The position numbers were made by a program, and so were the translations under genes. A stretch of DNA of 64,000 nt from Corbicula japonica (lineage: Eukaryota; Mollusca; Bivalvia; Venerida; Cyrenidae): the NCBI GenBank assembly GCA_038501625.1, contig JAZAYU010000005.1, positions 15,397,996 through 15,461,995 on the forward strand, read 5' to 3'. The notes beneath the pieces are model-generated. The model searched no databases. It had not been told where the DNA came from and saw nothing but the letters and a program-made list of their open reading frames with translations. This document shows, piece after piece, positions 48,029 through 59,620 of this stretch; position 1 is the first letter of the stretch, and every line of letters begins with the position of its first letter.

Positions 48029-48649
48029 ATGACAGTTGTTATCGGTCACGTGACTCAAATCATGACACGATCGCTTAGTATTGATGTAGTAAAAGCTTAC
48101 AGCTGGGAGTCGTTTATACCTATTTCACAGGAAAGTCTACAACAAATTGAATTTTGGCGGAAAAACTTAGAAATAATGAACAGCAAATCAATATTTGATT
48201 CGTATAAATGCACCAAAGTCATTTATTCTGATGCTAGTAATACTGGTTTCGCTGGTTATGAAGTTAGCACAGTGAATGGAGTTTCCCATGGTACGTGGAC
48301 TCCCGAGGAATCGGTTAAATCCTCAACATGGCGGGAATTGACCGCAGTTTATAGGGTATTACAGTCACTTATTCACTTATTAGATAGCCAGCATGTAAAA
48401 TGGTTCACTGATAACCAAGGTGTTGCATCTATAGTTCGTAAAGGCTCAATGAAACCCGATCTTCAACACCTTGCTTATGCTATATTTAAGTTGTGCATGT
48501 CAAAGTCGGTCTGTATTGAAATAGAGTGGATACCGCGCTCTGTAAATGATAGAGCTGATTACCTTCTAGGATCGAAGATCATGATGACTGGGGCTTATCA
48601 GCTTCTGTGGTTTGCAGTTTGCAAAAACGATTTGGCATTTTTGAAGTAG
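48029..48649 (+). pseudogene. DIRS RNase H domain
   Basis: An open frame of about 200 residues that would degrade the RNA strand of the RNA-DNA hybrid. After the RT thumb end (GHVTQIMTRSL, FWRKNL) come the RNase H landmarks in order: VIYSDASNTGFAGYE (first Asp), SSTWRELTAVYRVLQ (Glu), VKWFTDNQGVASIV (second Asp) and IEWIPRSVNDRADYL (last Asp). All four acidic positions are present, so this domain is the best preserved of the element. It lacks its own start and is separated from RT by a frameshift. Confidence 0.88.
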
Positions 48650-48900
48650 ACTGGTTTGCTTCGGAACATAACTTTAAAGTGTCAAAATTTTATTCTCGTT
48701 TCTGGAACGCTTCTTCTTATGGAATTGATGCGTTTACAGCTTTCTGGGGTAATAATTTTGGTTTGTTTGTCCCTCCTATTAATATTGTTCACAGGGTTAT
48801 AAGAAAGATGTTAATTGATAAGGCAAAAGGAGTTTTGGTGATTCCTTTATGGAAGTCCTCAGTTTTTTTTGGCCATTATTGTGTCCATATGGAACCTTAA
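48607..48900 (+). pseudogene. DIRS conserved post-RNase H domain
   Basis: Another frame continues the polyprotein: FEVDWFASEHNFKVSKFYSR, FWNASSYGIDAFTAFW, PPINIVHRVIRKM, then VLVIPLWKSSVFF. This D-FAS ... SRFW ... DAF ... PP ... P-W pattern recurs between RNase H and the recombinase in DIRS/Ngaro polyproteins, where a methyltransferase-like domain is often annotated in DIRS. Its biochemical role is not clear from this fragment. It ends at a stop at 48898, and about 300 bases of non-coding or badly damaged sequence follow before the recombinase. Confidence 0.75.
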
Positions 48901-49199
48901 TAGTGGAAGTAGAAGATTGGGTAGATTTACCAACCTGTAAAGCCACCTATACAAGGTGTAAAAATGGAAAGGGAATATTTGGAAATATTGACTTGAGCTT
49001 CAGAATGTTAGCATTAAAGCTCAATTTTAGTTGAGTTTGATATTAGCGGAATCGCCATAATTTGCAGTATTGCTTGCCAGTCCGGAATCGGACGGCTGTA
49101 TGACGGCGGAATCGCCAGTCATTGATAGTGTTGTATTTATACTACTTACATTTATTATAATTAATTAATTTTTTCCATTTTTGTACATGTATTTTTTCA

Positions 49200-50192
49200 G
49201 TGCCACAAAGATGAGATTGAAGAGCTTCCGGGGGTCTTGGTGGGCGGAGTGGAGCTGCTCCCGAACATCCTGATGTCATCTCGTTCGTCATCCACTAGCA
49301 AGAAGTACGAGTTAGGCTTTATTTGCTGGCAAAAGTGGGCATTATGCAATGTTATGGGGAGTAGCGATATTTTGCCTGCCAAGGCTTTTCCGGTGGTCCT
49401 GTATCTAACATCTTTAATTTTCAAACGGCAAGAAGTGCAAGTTCTGTAATAAGTGCATTTTATTCCATCAAGTGGTTTCATGATATATGCGGAGTAGTTT
49501 CTCTAACTAGCTCTTCGTTGGTAATAAACATTCTGGAATCGGCGAAAAGAATTTTATCCAAACAAACTGTTAAAAAAGAAATTATTACAGTGGATATTCT
49601 TTCTGCTATGTATGATCGCTTGTCTAAGTCGGACAATCTGAAAGATAAACGCATCATTTGTGCTTGCCTTTTAGGTTTTTCAGGGTTTTTACGTAGCGCA
49701 GAATTATTATATATTATAGTTTCAGATGTAGTATTTTATCCTACATACATGTCAATTTTTGTTGAAAGAAGTAAGACAGATCAATATAGGGATGGTTCAT
49801 GGATACTCATAGCAAGAACTGATACTAAATTATGTCCAGTTGTTAATCTTAAACAGTTTATTGACAGTGCACAGTTGGATTTGAACGATTATGTTTTTTG
49901 CAATCTAAGCAAGACAAAACGCGGTTACAAAAAACGTGTTAATAACAAACCCATGTCGTATTCAAATTTAAGATATGAATTTAGAGCAGCATTTGCCCCA
50001 CATGTAGGTGATATTTCCTAGTATGGTTTACATTCGCTACGTTCAAGAGGTGCTACTGCGGCGGCAAATAATGGTATCAAAGATAGAATGTTTAAGCGTC
50101 ACGGACGCTGGTCTAGTGATAAAGCCAAGGATGGCTATGTGAAAGACAATTTGAATGAGCGACTCTTAGTTTCTAAGTCATTAGGACTGTAA
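49200..50192 (+). pseudogene. DIRS tyrosine recombinase
   Basis: The N-terminal SAM-like DNA-binding part (LPNILMSSRSSSTSKKYELG, WQKWAL, PAKAFPVVLYLTSLI) is in one frame to about 49430. The rest follows a frameshift. The catalytic domain shows all main active-site residues: Arg in GFLRSAELL, His and Arg in HSLRSRGATAAANNG, His in FKRHGRW, and the nucleophilic Tyr in AKDGYVKD. A TAG at 50019-50021 lies just before GLHSLR; the frame ends at TAA 50190-50192. Tyrosine recombinases integrate circular DIRS DNA without target duplication, in keeping with the lack of an obvious one here. With a frameshift and a stop it is inactive. Confidence 0.88.
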
Positions 50193-50356
50193 CAATTTTT
50201 GTATTCATTATAGATAATCATCAGGGAAATACAGATAAATTCTGTTAATTATATCTTCAGATATGAATTTCCCCGTTCTTTTAATTGCAGTCGGTTGCCC
50301 AGGTGCTTAATACAAATTACAATACAATACTGAATTGTATTTAAGTGTTTGTTATT

Positions 50357-50395
50357 CCTTTGGGAGATATGAAGGTGAATGGGGAAATTATTTTT
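50357..50395 (-). repeat. DIRS right inverted terminal repeat
   Basis: Reverse complement reads AAAAATAATTTCCCC, ATTCACCTTCATATCTCCCA, AAGG, similar to the left end. DIRS ends are normally non-identical. Confidence 0.65.
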
Positions 50396-50700
50396 CATTC
50401 TATAAAATCTAGTGTAAAATATTAAATGTTAAACTAAGAGACCGTAAGTGTTTTCATATAATGACGGAGTATGAATTTGACAATCTAATATTGATATTGA
50501 AGGCACTGTGTCAGAAAGCATTGGTTTAGACCACTTTCTGACGATTTGTTTTTGTTGTTGTTTTTGTTGTTGTTGTATTCCCAAAGTATTTATGAAAGGT
50601 TAAATAAAATGACCAAGATTACTGACTATGCCTGCTTCAGAAAATGCATTTTTGTACAACACAAATAAAATTCAATCATAGGGCTGAGTATCCTCGCACC
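50396..50700 (+). repeat. Local tandem duplication, unit 2 (right part, after the DIRS insertion)
   Basis: Matches 45552-45860: AACTAAGAGACCGTAAGTGT, TTTGACAATCTAATATTGAT, a TTG/GTT tract, GATTACTGACTATG. It shows that the retroelement interrupts a once continuous unit. Confidence 0.8.
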
Positions 50701-51433
50701 CCACAAAGATTTAGACACTAAAGCTTGTTACAACAGTTTGTTGATTTATGTATTCATTGTTGATTTATGTATAAATTTACAAAGAAAACAGATTTACATG
50801 TGTATCTGTGTTCGGTACTATTAAATCATAATGCGAAGGTCAAATGTGGCTGTATTTCAAGATATTATAATAATAACATGTATTTTAGAGATTAATGCTT
50901 TATATTAGTTTCATTTCAATACTAACAGTGATACGATAAACCGCCTACATGCATTGAAATTAACAGATACGGGAATTTAATATCGTTGGTATATTGATGC
51001 CTAGAATACATGGATCTTCATTTTAATTAAAAAAATTTCGAAGTTGTCATTCATAAATCTGAAATAAATTCCTTGGTGTTAATATTACTTGGCATAACAC
51101 CGTTTCTCTACATTACAAACCATAATCAATTACAATATGAAAAAAAATATTTTAAAATAATTTCCTCAATTAATGTGTGGTTAATTGAAAAACAAAAACT
51201 TAACAGTTTACCGTTCATAATCAAGAGCTCTTTTAATTGGGAACAGAGAAAAGAAGACAGTAGCATCATCAATAATTGGAAACCGATAATTGTTTTGTAA
51301 CGCACGTGTCCATCACAGAGACTAACCCATATCAGAAAGTGTCTTTCAATGACGAAACAGATATAGCCATTAGAAAAAAACTAGAATAGGATTAAACACA
51401 TATGTTATGATATAATAATCATAATGACTAAAG

Positions 51434-51441
51434 TATATATA
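51434..51441 (+). promoter_or_regulatory. Possible TATA box of the GPCR gene
   Basis: TATATATA about 200 bases before the ATG at 51635. AT-rich DNA yields such matches by chance, and a 5' UTR exon further upstream is equally possible. Confidence 0.2.
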
Positions 51442-51634
51442 CGGAACTAAGAGAGAAACAGGTTAACTATCGAGAAAAACACTCTTATGTGGACTGGCGT
51501 CATGTGCTGCAATCGAATTTCAAATCATGATTAAAAAATGTGTAAATGTGTAAAGTTTGTATAAACACAATAAAATTGTCACCAGCTTTCGAATAAAATT
51601 GGATTTAATATTTTTTCTGACAACATATTTAACT

Positions 51635-52438
51635 ATGGAATTTAATACAACGATTCGAGTCTTTGAAAATACGACGGACGAAAGTTTCTTTCAAAATTCT
51701 ACTTTTGGAACTATCGGCCAATTACCGGCAATACCACCTACATTAAATTACAGTCCGCTGTATAGAATAATATCATTATTCATTAACATTATTCTTTTTC
51801 TCGTAGGCATGATAGGAAATATTCTTGTGGTTATTGTTGTCTGCCGAACGCAAAGCATGCGGACGCCAACAAATTGTTACTTAATGAGTCTCGCCATCGC
51901 CGACTGTCTTGTCCTCATGTCGGCTACCTTGCCAGCGATACCCGAAACCTTCTTTCAAATAAACGAGTGGCCGTTCGGCAGGGTAATGTGCTCCGTTTTG
52001 GTGTTCTTACAATACTTGAGTGTTGACACATCCTCCATGTCTATTACCGCTTTTACAATGGAGAGATACATAGCAATATGCCACCCGCTGAGGTCGCAAA
52101 CCATGTGCACCGTCAAGAGGGCGAAAAGAATCATTGCAGGAATTTGGATTTTCGGTGTTTTGTACTGCTCCCCTTGGCTTGGATTGACCATGCTCCTACA
52201 CGAAAGGAGGGGAAACACGGTGGTTGACATTTGCTACATCAGACTCAAGCGTGAGCACTACACGGCCTATTATATGACGGATCTTATTCTATTCTACATT
52301 ATACCTCTCATTATTGCCGCCATATTGTATGGACTTATAGCAAGGATTTTGTTCGCGACCAGTATTTCCCAAGAAGGTTCAGATTTAGTGACTACCAATA
52401 AACATGGCAGAAAAAGACAAGTTTCTTCAAGAATGCAG
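51635..52438 (+). CDS. Class A peptide GPCR, TRH-receptor-like, first coding exon
   Basis: 268 codons from ATG 51635 to a donor at 52439 (CAG, then GTAACG). The upstream in-frame codons lack an ATG. Seen: three N-glycosylation sites (residues 4, 12, 21); TM1 about 43-70 with GN; TM2 about 79-100 with LAIAD; Cys119 and Cys200 for the extracellular disulfide; ERY at 143-145 in place of DRY; TM4 with Trp171; TM5 about 212-240 with Pro224. MRTPTNCYL, SITAF-MERYIAICHP and LYGLIARILF closely resemble vertebrate thyrotropin-releasing-hormone receptors, which couple to Gq. The exon ends at VSSRMQ, where TRH receptors continue with VTKML and TM6; the sequence after the donor reads VTNIIQNI then stop, so splicing is required. 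The TM6-TM7 exon is not in the window. Exact ligand unknown; class A peptide receptor is near certain. Confidence 0.93.
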
Positions 52439-52947
52439 GTAACGAATATCATACAAAATATATAAAGCCCCGTGATTTGTTAATTTCGATATAAAATTTC
52501 TTTATAATAGAGGTGGTACTTATACGTATATCTTATATTTATACATATAAATCGTATGATTATAATACTTCATGGTTGTGTGATTAAATTGTATTGTTTA
52601 TATGCCAGAAGCAATAGCTGTTGCTGTTGTTTTAATGTAGTACTTAAATATTAAGTCCAAACGAGCCATATATCTCAATAGGAAAAGAAAATAAAAGTAC
52701 TCGTGTAAGAATCTTATACGCCATCATTAAAGAATTTTCATAAGAGTTCACAATTAGTACCATACCTTACTAATGCAAATGCTTTTAAACACCAAATATT
52801 CTCAACTGTATATGTATATGTAGACACTAATCAAGAGTGACCTTTTATGGACGAATCATACCACTTTACCAATGACAATTACACGTTAAAAACTGTGGGA
52901 ATATCAGAATATCAGATTTATAACATATTTAAATGATAACCCATATT

Positions 52948-53031
52948 TCGTCACCTTAGTGCAATAACAGTATAAGTAAAATTGAAATATGAAGGAGATA
53001 TACCATTATTGCACTAAGGCGACAAATTTAA
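52948..53031. repeat. Small inverted repeat
   Basis: TCGTCACCTTAGTGCAATAA at the left pairs with TTATTGCACTAAGGCGACAA at the right across about 45 bases. Possibly a very short MITE. Confidence 0.6.
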
Positions 53032-53906
53032 GTGAACTTGTATGTCACGTGACTGTCAAGTTATCGATGACTTGCTATAGTAAATAAACTCCGATTGAAG
53101 CAACAACTAGCACAAACAAATATTTACTATTCGTTCTTTACTATTAACTATTGATTTTATATTATTGCAAAAAATAGCTCGTAGTTCATTCCTAATTATT
53201 ATATTAACACTTATCTTGCATTTTGTTACTACGAAATTCGTTCGTGAAATTGTTGTCATTTTGAGATGAAAGCATTTTAGCTTATTGTTGAAAGTGTTGT
53301 GGTTTCGACAATAGCGCACGTTTTGCCACCATGCGTGGCAAAAAAGCCTACCGTTATTCGATCTGTCGTCAACAACTTCGACAGCCATGTCAAAAAGCCG
53401 GTTATACTTGAATGCTGTATTATCGATGCAACTCTGTTGTCGACGTAAATTAGTTATGTAGTTATGTGTTTCCATATTTGATTGTTTTTACCTAGATATG
53501 ACGAGCTCTGTCAGTACTTGGTGAATAGTGCGTTGATACTAGTTATCTTCACCAAATACAGTAGTAATGAACTAATATTGAATTGCATAAAATTATGATA
53601 ATTTTAAAAAATACGTCGATAATAAGCCATCCAGGCTATATCGCAAGAAACTTCTATATGCTTTGGGACAAATCAAAAAAATGTATGAGAGTAAAATCGA
53701 ATTCAAAAATCGAATCGAAAATTGATTGCGCCTTATGAGATAGGAAAATACCCCTGGTTTGTTCAAAGTATTTTTTTTTTCATTCCATTATGCACGCAAT
53801 AAACTATGGATTCTATCTTTAGATAAAAATATGCAACGTACACACTGTAACAACATGGGATATTTATTTCAAATACATTCTCGTGTTACTTTCGTAAATA
53901 ATAAGG

Positions 53907-53958
<52 letters not shown>
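53907..53958 (+). repeat. (GATA)n microsatellite
   Basis: About 13 uninterrupted GATA units. Confidence 0.95.
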
Positions 53959-53959
<1 letters not shown>

Positions 53960-53971
53960 TCTAAGTATTAG

Positions 53972-54172
53972 ATTTAAATGGTAGTGCCTCTAGCTGCACC
54001 GTCACGGCGACAGCGCCTAGCCCTGCAATTCCTGCAACGCAACCAACTGAGCTAGCCTGGACAACCCCCCCCCCCCCCCAAAAAAAAAAGATTAATCGGA
54101 TAGCCCTGATATACGTAACAATCAATGCATGACATCGGAAACGGGTTATTTTACTGATAACAGTACTGACTT
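53972..54172 (-). mobile_element. tRNA-like SINE, minus strand, with internal homopolymer
   Basis: On the minus strand TAGCTCAGTTGGT matches a pol III A box, followed by GGCTAGGCGCTGTCGCCGTG. Upstream GTATATCAGGGCTA and TTATCAGTAAAATAACCC match the plus-strand copy at 54490. A C15/A10 homopolymer (54065-54089) interrupts the region before the A box. Confidence 0.5.
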
Positions 54173-54489
54173 TATTTAAATGGGTCACGAAAATGAGTAG
54201 AAGACACACAGGCATACTTGTGAACGAGCTATATCTTTGAGTATATAACAAAATATAAAATTATATTTTTGCAAGATATACCGACTACTATGTGTTTAAA
54301 ATTTAAGACAAGTAATCAAAACATGTATATTCCAATAATAATTACTATATTGTCCAACTCTACCCATTAAATTACAATTACCGTGAACAAAGCAATCAGA
54401 TTACATTTGATTACATCTTTGCATATTGTATAATACATTGTCTGTACACACAGTGGAATTTTGAAAATATAGTCAGTAGTATTGTTATC

Positions 54490-54676
54490 TATTGTTATCA
54501 GTAAAATAACCCGATGTCGTGCAGTGACGATAATGTATATCAGGGCTACCTGGTAAACCTCAATTGGTAGAGTCGTCGGAATTGCACGGCTAAGCGCTGC
54601 CGCCGTGAAGGTGCGGGTTCGCCAGGTAGAGTCAATGTCATTTGTTTCAATCAATCAAACTTTATTAAAAAAATGT
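54490..54676 (+). mobile_element. tRNA-like SINE, plus strand
   Basis: AACCTCAATTGGTAGAG resembles an A box and GTGCGGGTTCGCCAGG a B box. Between them lies GGCTAAGCGCTGCCGCCGTG, shared with the minus-strand copy. It ends in TTTATTAAAAAAA. Too diverged to be a working tRNA gene. Confidence 0.55.
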
Positions 54677-56591
54677 GACTGTGACTAAGCTGTTGTTGCC
54701 TAATGAGGAACAATTATTATTGCGAAAAATTGAAATAAAATTAGGAAAAGGTTTACACAATTTTGTGTGCTTGTAAATAGTCAAAAATTTATGTGTATTG
54801 TAAAGCGCATTCATTAAATATGCAATGGCCTTACCATTAAGCATGTTGTCTTAGCGACTATTTTCTCTTACATATCCAAAACAAATAAATAAGAAGGTAC
54901 AGTCTTTGGAAATAATAATTTATACAAAAATCTTTAAAGTTAAAACAATAACAAAACAAGCAATGTACTTGTAAATGAATCGTTAATTATTTGGTAACTG
55001 ATGGAGGAAAATTAACTTTATATGAATGTGCAACATTGCAAAGAAATATGACTTAATAAACGTCATTATGGACGACGGCATTTGTTATATTATTAACATA
55101 CTTAACTTTGAAAAAAGTCGGTATGTTATTTGTTTTTAAATTTTCATCTTTTACACAACATATTTCCTTATTTGGAAAACAAATAAACATTTTTCGTATA
55201 ACTTTCTGTCTTTTTTACCATTTGGGTATCATCACTCAAAAAGTTGTAGGCCAGACCCAAACTGTTTCATTTACGTCTACTATTATTAGTTTTTTTTATA
55301 TTTCTAATCATCAGCTAACATGAAAAAAAGACAAACATTTAAATTACATTGAATAAGACAGTTCCGGTAAAAATAGATTCTACTAGAGATAATGGATTCT
55401 TAGTTTACGCACCAATAACAATATTTTTCATCGCAAAATAAAAATAGTTTCACAGACGAAGTTCGCAGTAGCAAAGTGCAAGATGATTGTAAATATAATA
55501 ATTTGAAATGAATTACGACCTTTCATATATATGTATGTATTGTGGAAAAGAACGACTACTGAGCTACATTTTAAAAAAAGAGGTCGTGATTTTTTTCTTC
55601 AACTACTCATATTTATTACATATTTGTACGAATTGTAGGCTTTCAAGTAAAATCAATTCAACCCAAAATAACCATTTCATTTCAATTTTGACAGACTTAG
55701 TATTTTTCAAAAATTCTAATGCTTTTATCACTTTCGAGAAGCTCTTTTAATTGAAGTTTTAAAATGAAGGGGTCTTATTTCCGTCATCTGAGAATTCCTA
55801 TCTGTTTGCGGAAAATTCAATCTAGAACTATCTTTTCCATCCCTTGCTTAAGACATGATTTTCGTAACACGATGTCACAAGAAATCTGTAAATCATGCTT
55901 AAGAGCGCCCAGAAGCTCGTAGGAACTTATTAATTCTTAGGCACCGTTGCTTCTGATCACATATAATCTTCATTAGGCTGATATTTGAAATTTATAACCT
56001 TACACATCCAATTACACTTCACATTTTATGCATTCAAACTGATTTGCCCCAAAAGTGGGTTTGACTATAAACATTTATAAAACATTAAGATAAGAATGAA
56101 ATGAATTTAATTTAACAGATATAGAAGAATAGCATATTTCTAGGTTCCAAATGTTCATTTATGTGTACGCGTAATTTGTTTACTAAGTTGAACATCCGCT
56201 TTATTAACTGATTTTGTGAATTTGTATTTGTGGGTCTCAGTATTCTAAATGATCTTTTGCAGTCAGTTGTCGGTCATTTTGAATGAAGTTTTACTAATCA
56301 ATCAGTTAATATCAATTGCATGGTGTATTAAAAGTTTTAGGGCAATAGGCCAAAGATCAAGCCAGTAATGCCCCAGTACGAAAGTGTATACCTAGAAAAG
56401 TTGTTAAGTGTATAGATATTGAAAACACATTGCGATAGCACAATTTGTAGCGCAATTGGCGCGTTTCAGAATTATTAAAATTACAATAACGTTTTGTCTG
56501 AAATAGACATTACTTGTGTTAATAGAGAGAAGGTTACTAGTTCATCAATACTGAAAGCGAATTATTAACTGAGCTAAAATAATACAATAGA

Positions 56592-56757
56592 TTAAAAGAG
56601 AAATTTGAAAGCCACCGAACATGACAAATATAAAAATATTGCAGGCTCGGTTCGATTGAGCCTGTTCAAAATAGATGAAAAGGGAACTTTGAAAGCCAGC
56701 GAACACGACAAAAATGAAATGAGCCAGTTCATGGGCAGTAATGGGATTGCATATTAA
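56592..56757 (+). repeat. D-family dispersed repeat, two tandem 5' fragments
   Basis: GAAAGCCACCGAACATGAC begins the first fragment and GAAAGCCAGCGAACACGAC the second, which breaks off after CAGTAATGGGATTGCATATT. Confidence 0.55.
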
Positions 56758-57081
56758 ACATAAATTATTTAAATAATTAGAAAGGGTTCGCCTTGAACAC
56801 AAATTAACACGGTTGGTTGATTGTCTGCCTTTTTAAGAAAACCATATTTCATTGCCTTCAGGAATTTTCTACACAAGTAGGCAACACTTAATTGGTAATC
56901 AACATAAATATTTTTATTTCAGAAATAGAATTTGATTTTCTAAATTCACACTATTTTTAAATAATAACGATAATTTGATGATATAGACATGTTTTGTAAA
57001 AACAAACAATATTCGGTGTCTAATAACATAAACATCATAATATTTGTTTTGGATTTATTTTTAATTTACAAACTTTTTCAA

Positions 57082-57240
57082 ATAGACGAAAAGTAGAGAA
57101 CTTTGAAAGTCATCGAACACGACAAATATGAAAATATTGTAGGCTCGGTTTGAATTTACCTGTTCATAGGCAGTAATGCAAATGCATAATACACCCCACG
57201 ACGCCTAGCTTCGGGTTGAGCGTAACTCAATATTTGCACC
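57082..57240 (+). repeat. D-family dispersed repeat, 5' part
   Basis: GAAAGTCATCGAACACGAC to GGTTGAGCGTAACTCAATA. Confidence 0.55.
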
Positions 57241-57281
57241 AGTTAATTAACGCTTTTGAATTGACATACATATATAAAACA

Positions 57282-57307
57282 TGAGCTCTCTCTCTCTCTC
57301 TTCCTCT
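57282..57307 (+). repeat. Short CT-rich microsatellite
   Basis: A run of CT units with one TC interruption. Confidence 0.7.
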
Positions 57308-57381
57308 CTTCTTTTTCGCTGCGTGGGGAGGCTGTGTTTTTTGAGTGTGGCGATTCCTGATATGCATATGTTGCTTTTTTG
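57300..57381 (+). repeat. G-family dispersed repeat, partial
   Basis: Shares CTTCTTTTTCGCTGCGTG, GGGAGGCTGTG and CGATTCCTGATATGCATATG. It follows a D-family fragment within 60 bases. Confidence 0.5.
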
Positions 57382-58430
57382 ATTCTTATCAGATGGTCTT
57401 CACTGAATTCAAATTGGTTTTTGATTGTTTACTATAAACGTCTGTGGTCTTGAACTTTCGCAATGATTATTCAATGTTTATTAGGTTGCTAAACATATTC
57501 TTTAGTCTTCAGTATTCAGCAAATCGTCGATGTAACGCACTAATGATTATGAATATTTCTAAATGCATATGCATTTGTTTATATGTAGGATCGTATATAT
57601 TATAATTATATCTGTAAATTGTTGTTGCGGTTTTATTTGACTGGGTCTTAAAATAAAGCGTGCGGAAATAAATTCTTTAATTCCCTAGTAGAACCTTTAA
57701 AAATAGAGTTTTTATGTGTTTTCGATCCAACTGGCTGTTCTGTTCCAAGATCTATAACTTCTGCTTACAAGTATAATCTCAAATGTAAAATTACATTGTT
57801 GCTTTTCGTTATTACTTAGAGGATTTTATCATGAAATAGAGACAAATTTATGTACTAATATGAAATGGCGATACGAATCGAACACATACTATTATAATAC
57901 ATTCACTCGGCCGCAATAAATAGCCGTTTTTACATCTGAAAATAAATGTGGTCAAAAGAAACAAAAGCCGTTTTTTGCGTTTAACGTTTAATCCAAAAAT
58001 TATTTCGAACACGAATATCCTGATTTTTCTAAGACAATAATGACAATAATATACGATTACATTCTTCTAGTTTTAGAAGCAGAAATGAGATATATTCCGA
58101 CAATAATATATAAGAACGATGTCAAGATTTTATATTCAGAAAACGTATTTTGATTCTTATTTAAGTCTGATCTTTCCCATTAAATGTTGTTTTTCACCAT
58201 CTCATATGTCTTGGCAATCTGTATAATTATGTTTTGTGATGGTGCCAAATTGACATGTCAGGAAATCTCTAAGTTACGAATTTCTAGAATAAAATGTGAT
58301 TGTTTCGAGTGTCCAAAAGAACTTTGGATATTATTTTTAAAAAAAAAATCACGATGATTGCCAGTGTGGAGGACGTGTTCATAAGGGACGGCAAGGGTTG
58401 AGGTTTGATGGGGCGGAACAAAATAAGAAT

Positions 58431-58692
58431 AGATGAAAAGGGAACATTGATAGGCAGCGAACACGACATACATGAAAATATTGCAGGCTCGGTTTGAATG
58501 TGTCTGTTCATGGGCAATATCGGAAATGCATATTACTGCCCACGCCGTCTAGTCCCGGGTTGAGCGCAACTCAATATTTACACCAATAAACAGTACAATT
58601 TCGATCCATCCCAAACGATGGTATCCATAAGGTGGAGAACATGGAACCTTCAATGCGGTATTTTCAGATTAGTACCATTCCATGTTCAGCGG
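58431..58692 (+). repeat. D-family dispersed repeat, full length
   Basis: From GATGAAAAGGGAACATTGA to CATTCCATGTTCAGCGG, including GGAACCTTCAATGCGGTATT. Confidence 0.65.
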
Positions 58693-59370
58693 TCCAAGAA
58701 TAGCTTTATATTTCTCTTAAATCGTTTCTTCAGGTAAGTTAAACATGATATTGACAAAAACATGTTGTTTCTACGGAGACCCTTAGGTGACATTTAGTAT
58801 ACTTTTTTCATAATATCCTTAAAAAAGTATGGAAATCGAAAAAAAGTATGGTTAATGTCACCTTATGGGTTCCGTATGTTCCCTTTTGTCTAACAAATGT
58901 ATTAATATGAGATAAAAAAAAAATAAAAAAAAGTGTTTGACCTTGAGTTTCCTGGTAGAGGAATATAGGAATAAAATATATATGACATAGGAATAAAATA
59001 TTGATTTCTTTCTTCCTTCGTATTTGGTAGTTATTTTTTAAGGACACAATATATTGTTGACAATGTCATATTACCCATAAGAGCATTTGAAGTGACGTTT
59101 TGTGTTATTCAGTTATTTATGTAAGGGCTGTTTGTTTTAGCTATTTATTTTTACTGTTCTAACATTTCTTTACGTATGTAAAATGATCCTTAATAACATT
59201 TATTTTGCATTTATTTGTTCAAAGTTGTATATGAACTGCATTTGCCGTTAGAGAGATTTTATTATTTTCTTTTTTTATTGAAAAAAAGATGGCAGCTGTA
59301 GTCAGTCCTTAAAGAGAACCGTGGCAAGTAAGAATACTAAAGTAGCATTGCGAAAACGACATGATTAAAC

Positions 59371-59620
59371 CGTATTTATTTTATGCTTTCCAGTGAATAA
59401 TAGAACTTTCTCTCGGTGAAATAAAATGCTATTCCACTGTTATTTGCATTTTTAAACGTTGGTTCCCACACGCCGAATGAGAACGTTTAGAAAACAAGTT
59501 CAAGTTTGGTTATACATGTATGACTTGTGAACTTCGCCACTCGTCAAAAAAGAATTCTGGATCTCAATCGGTAAAATATATTTCTATCTTGCACTGGTAA
59601 AAACAAATATCCTCTATTTC
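59371..59620. mobile_element. Shorter copy of the 38671-39112 element
   Basis: Same left end (TTATTTTATGCTTTCCAGTG) and right end (CACTGGTAAAAACAAATATC then CTCTAT), with much of the middle deleted. Confidence 0.65.

Larger units (their letters stand above)
46533..50395 (+). mobile_element. DIRS-like tyrosine-recombinase retrotransposon, decayed
   Basis: A 3.86-kb element with, in order, a gag-like ORF, RT, RNase H, a conserved downstream domain and a tyrosine recombinase, with no LTRs, integrase or endonuclease. The ends are imperfect inverted repeats (46533-46570 and 50357-50395), sharing AATTTCCCC and TATCTCC-AAAGG. ATGAATTTCCCCG near 50266 may belong to the internal complementary region used in DIRS replication. 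Inverted rather than split direct repeats favour DIRS over Ngaro. At least two in-frame stops, several frameshifts and a missing RT core mean it is dead. Confidence 0.88.

Noticed and set aside
49020..49140. GGAATCGCC repeats between DIRS domains as a possible control element
   Set aside because: Only a few short imperfect repeats; too little to call anything beyond decayed polyprotein or spacer.
54541..54640. Possible tRNA gene
   Set aside because: A- and B-box-like segments exist, but no proper acceptor stem or anticodon arm forms and a related copy lies inverted nearby; better read as a SINE.
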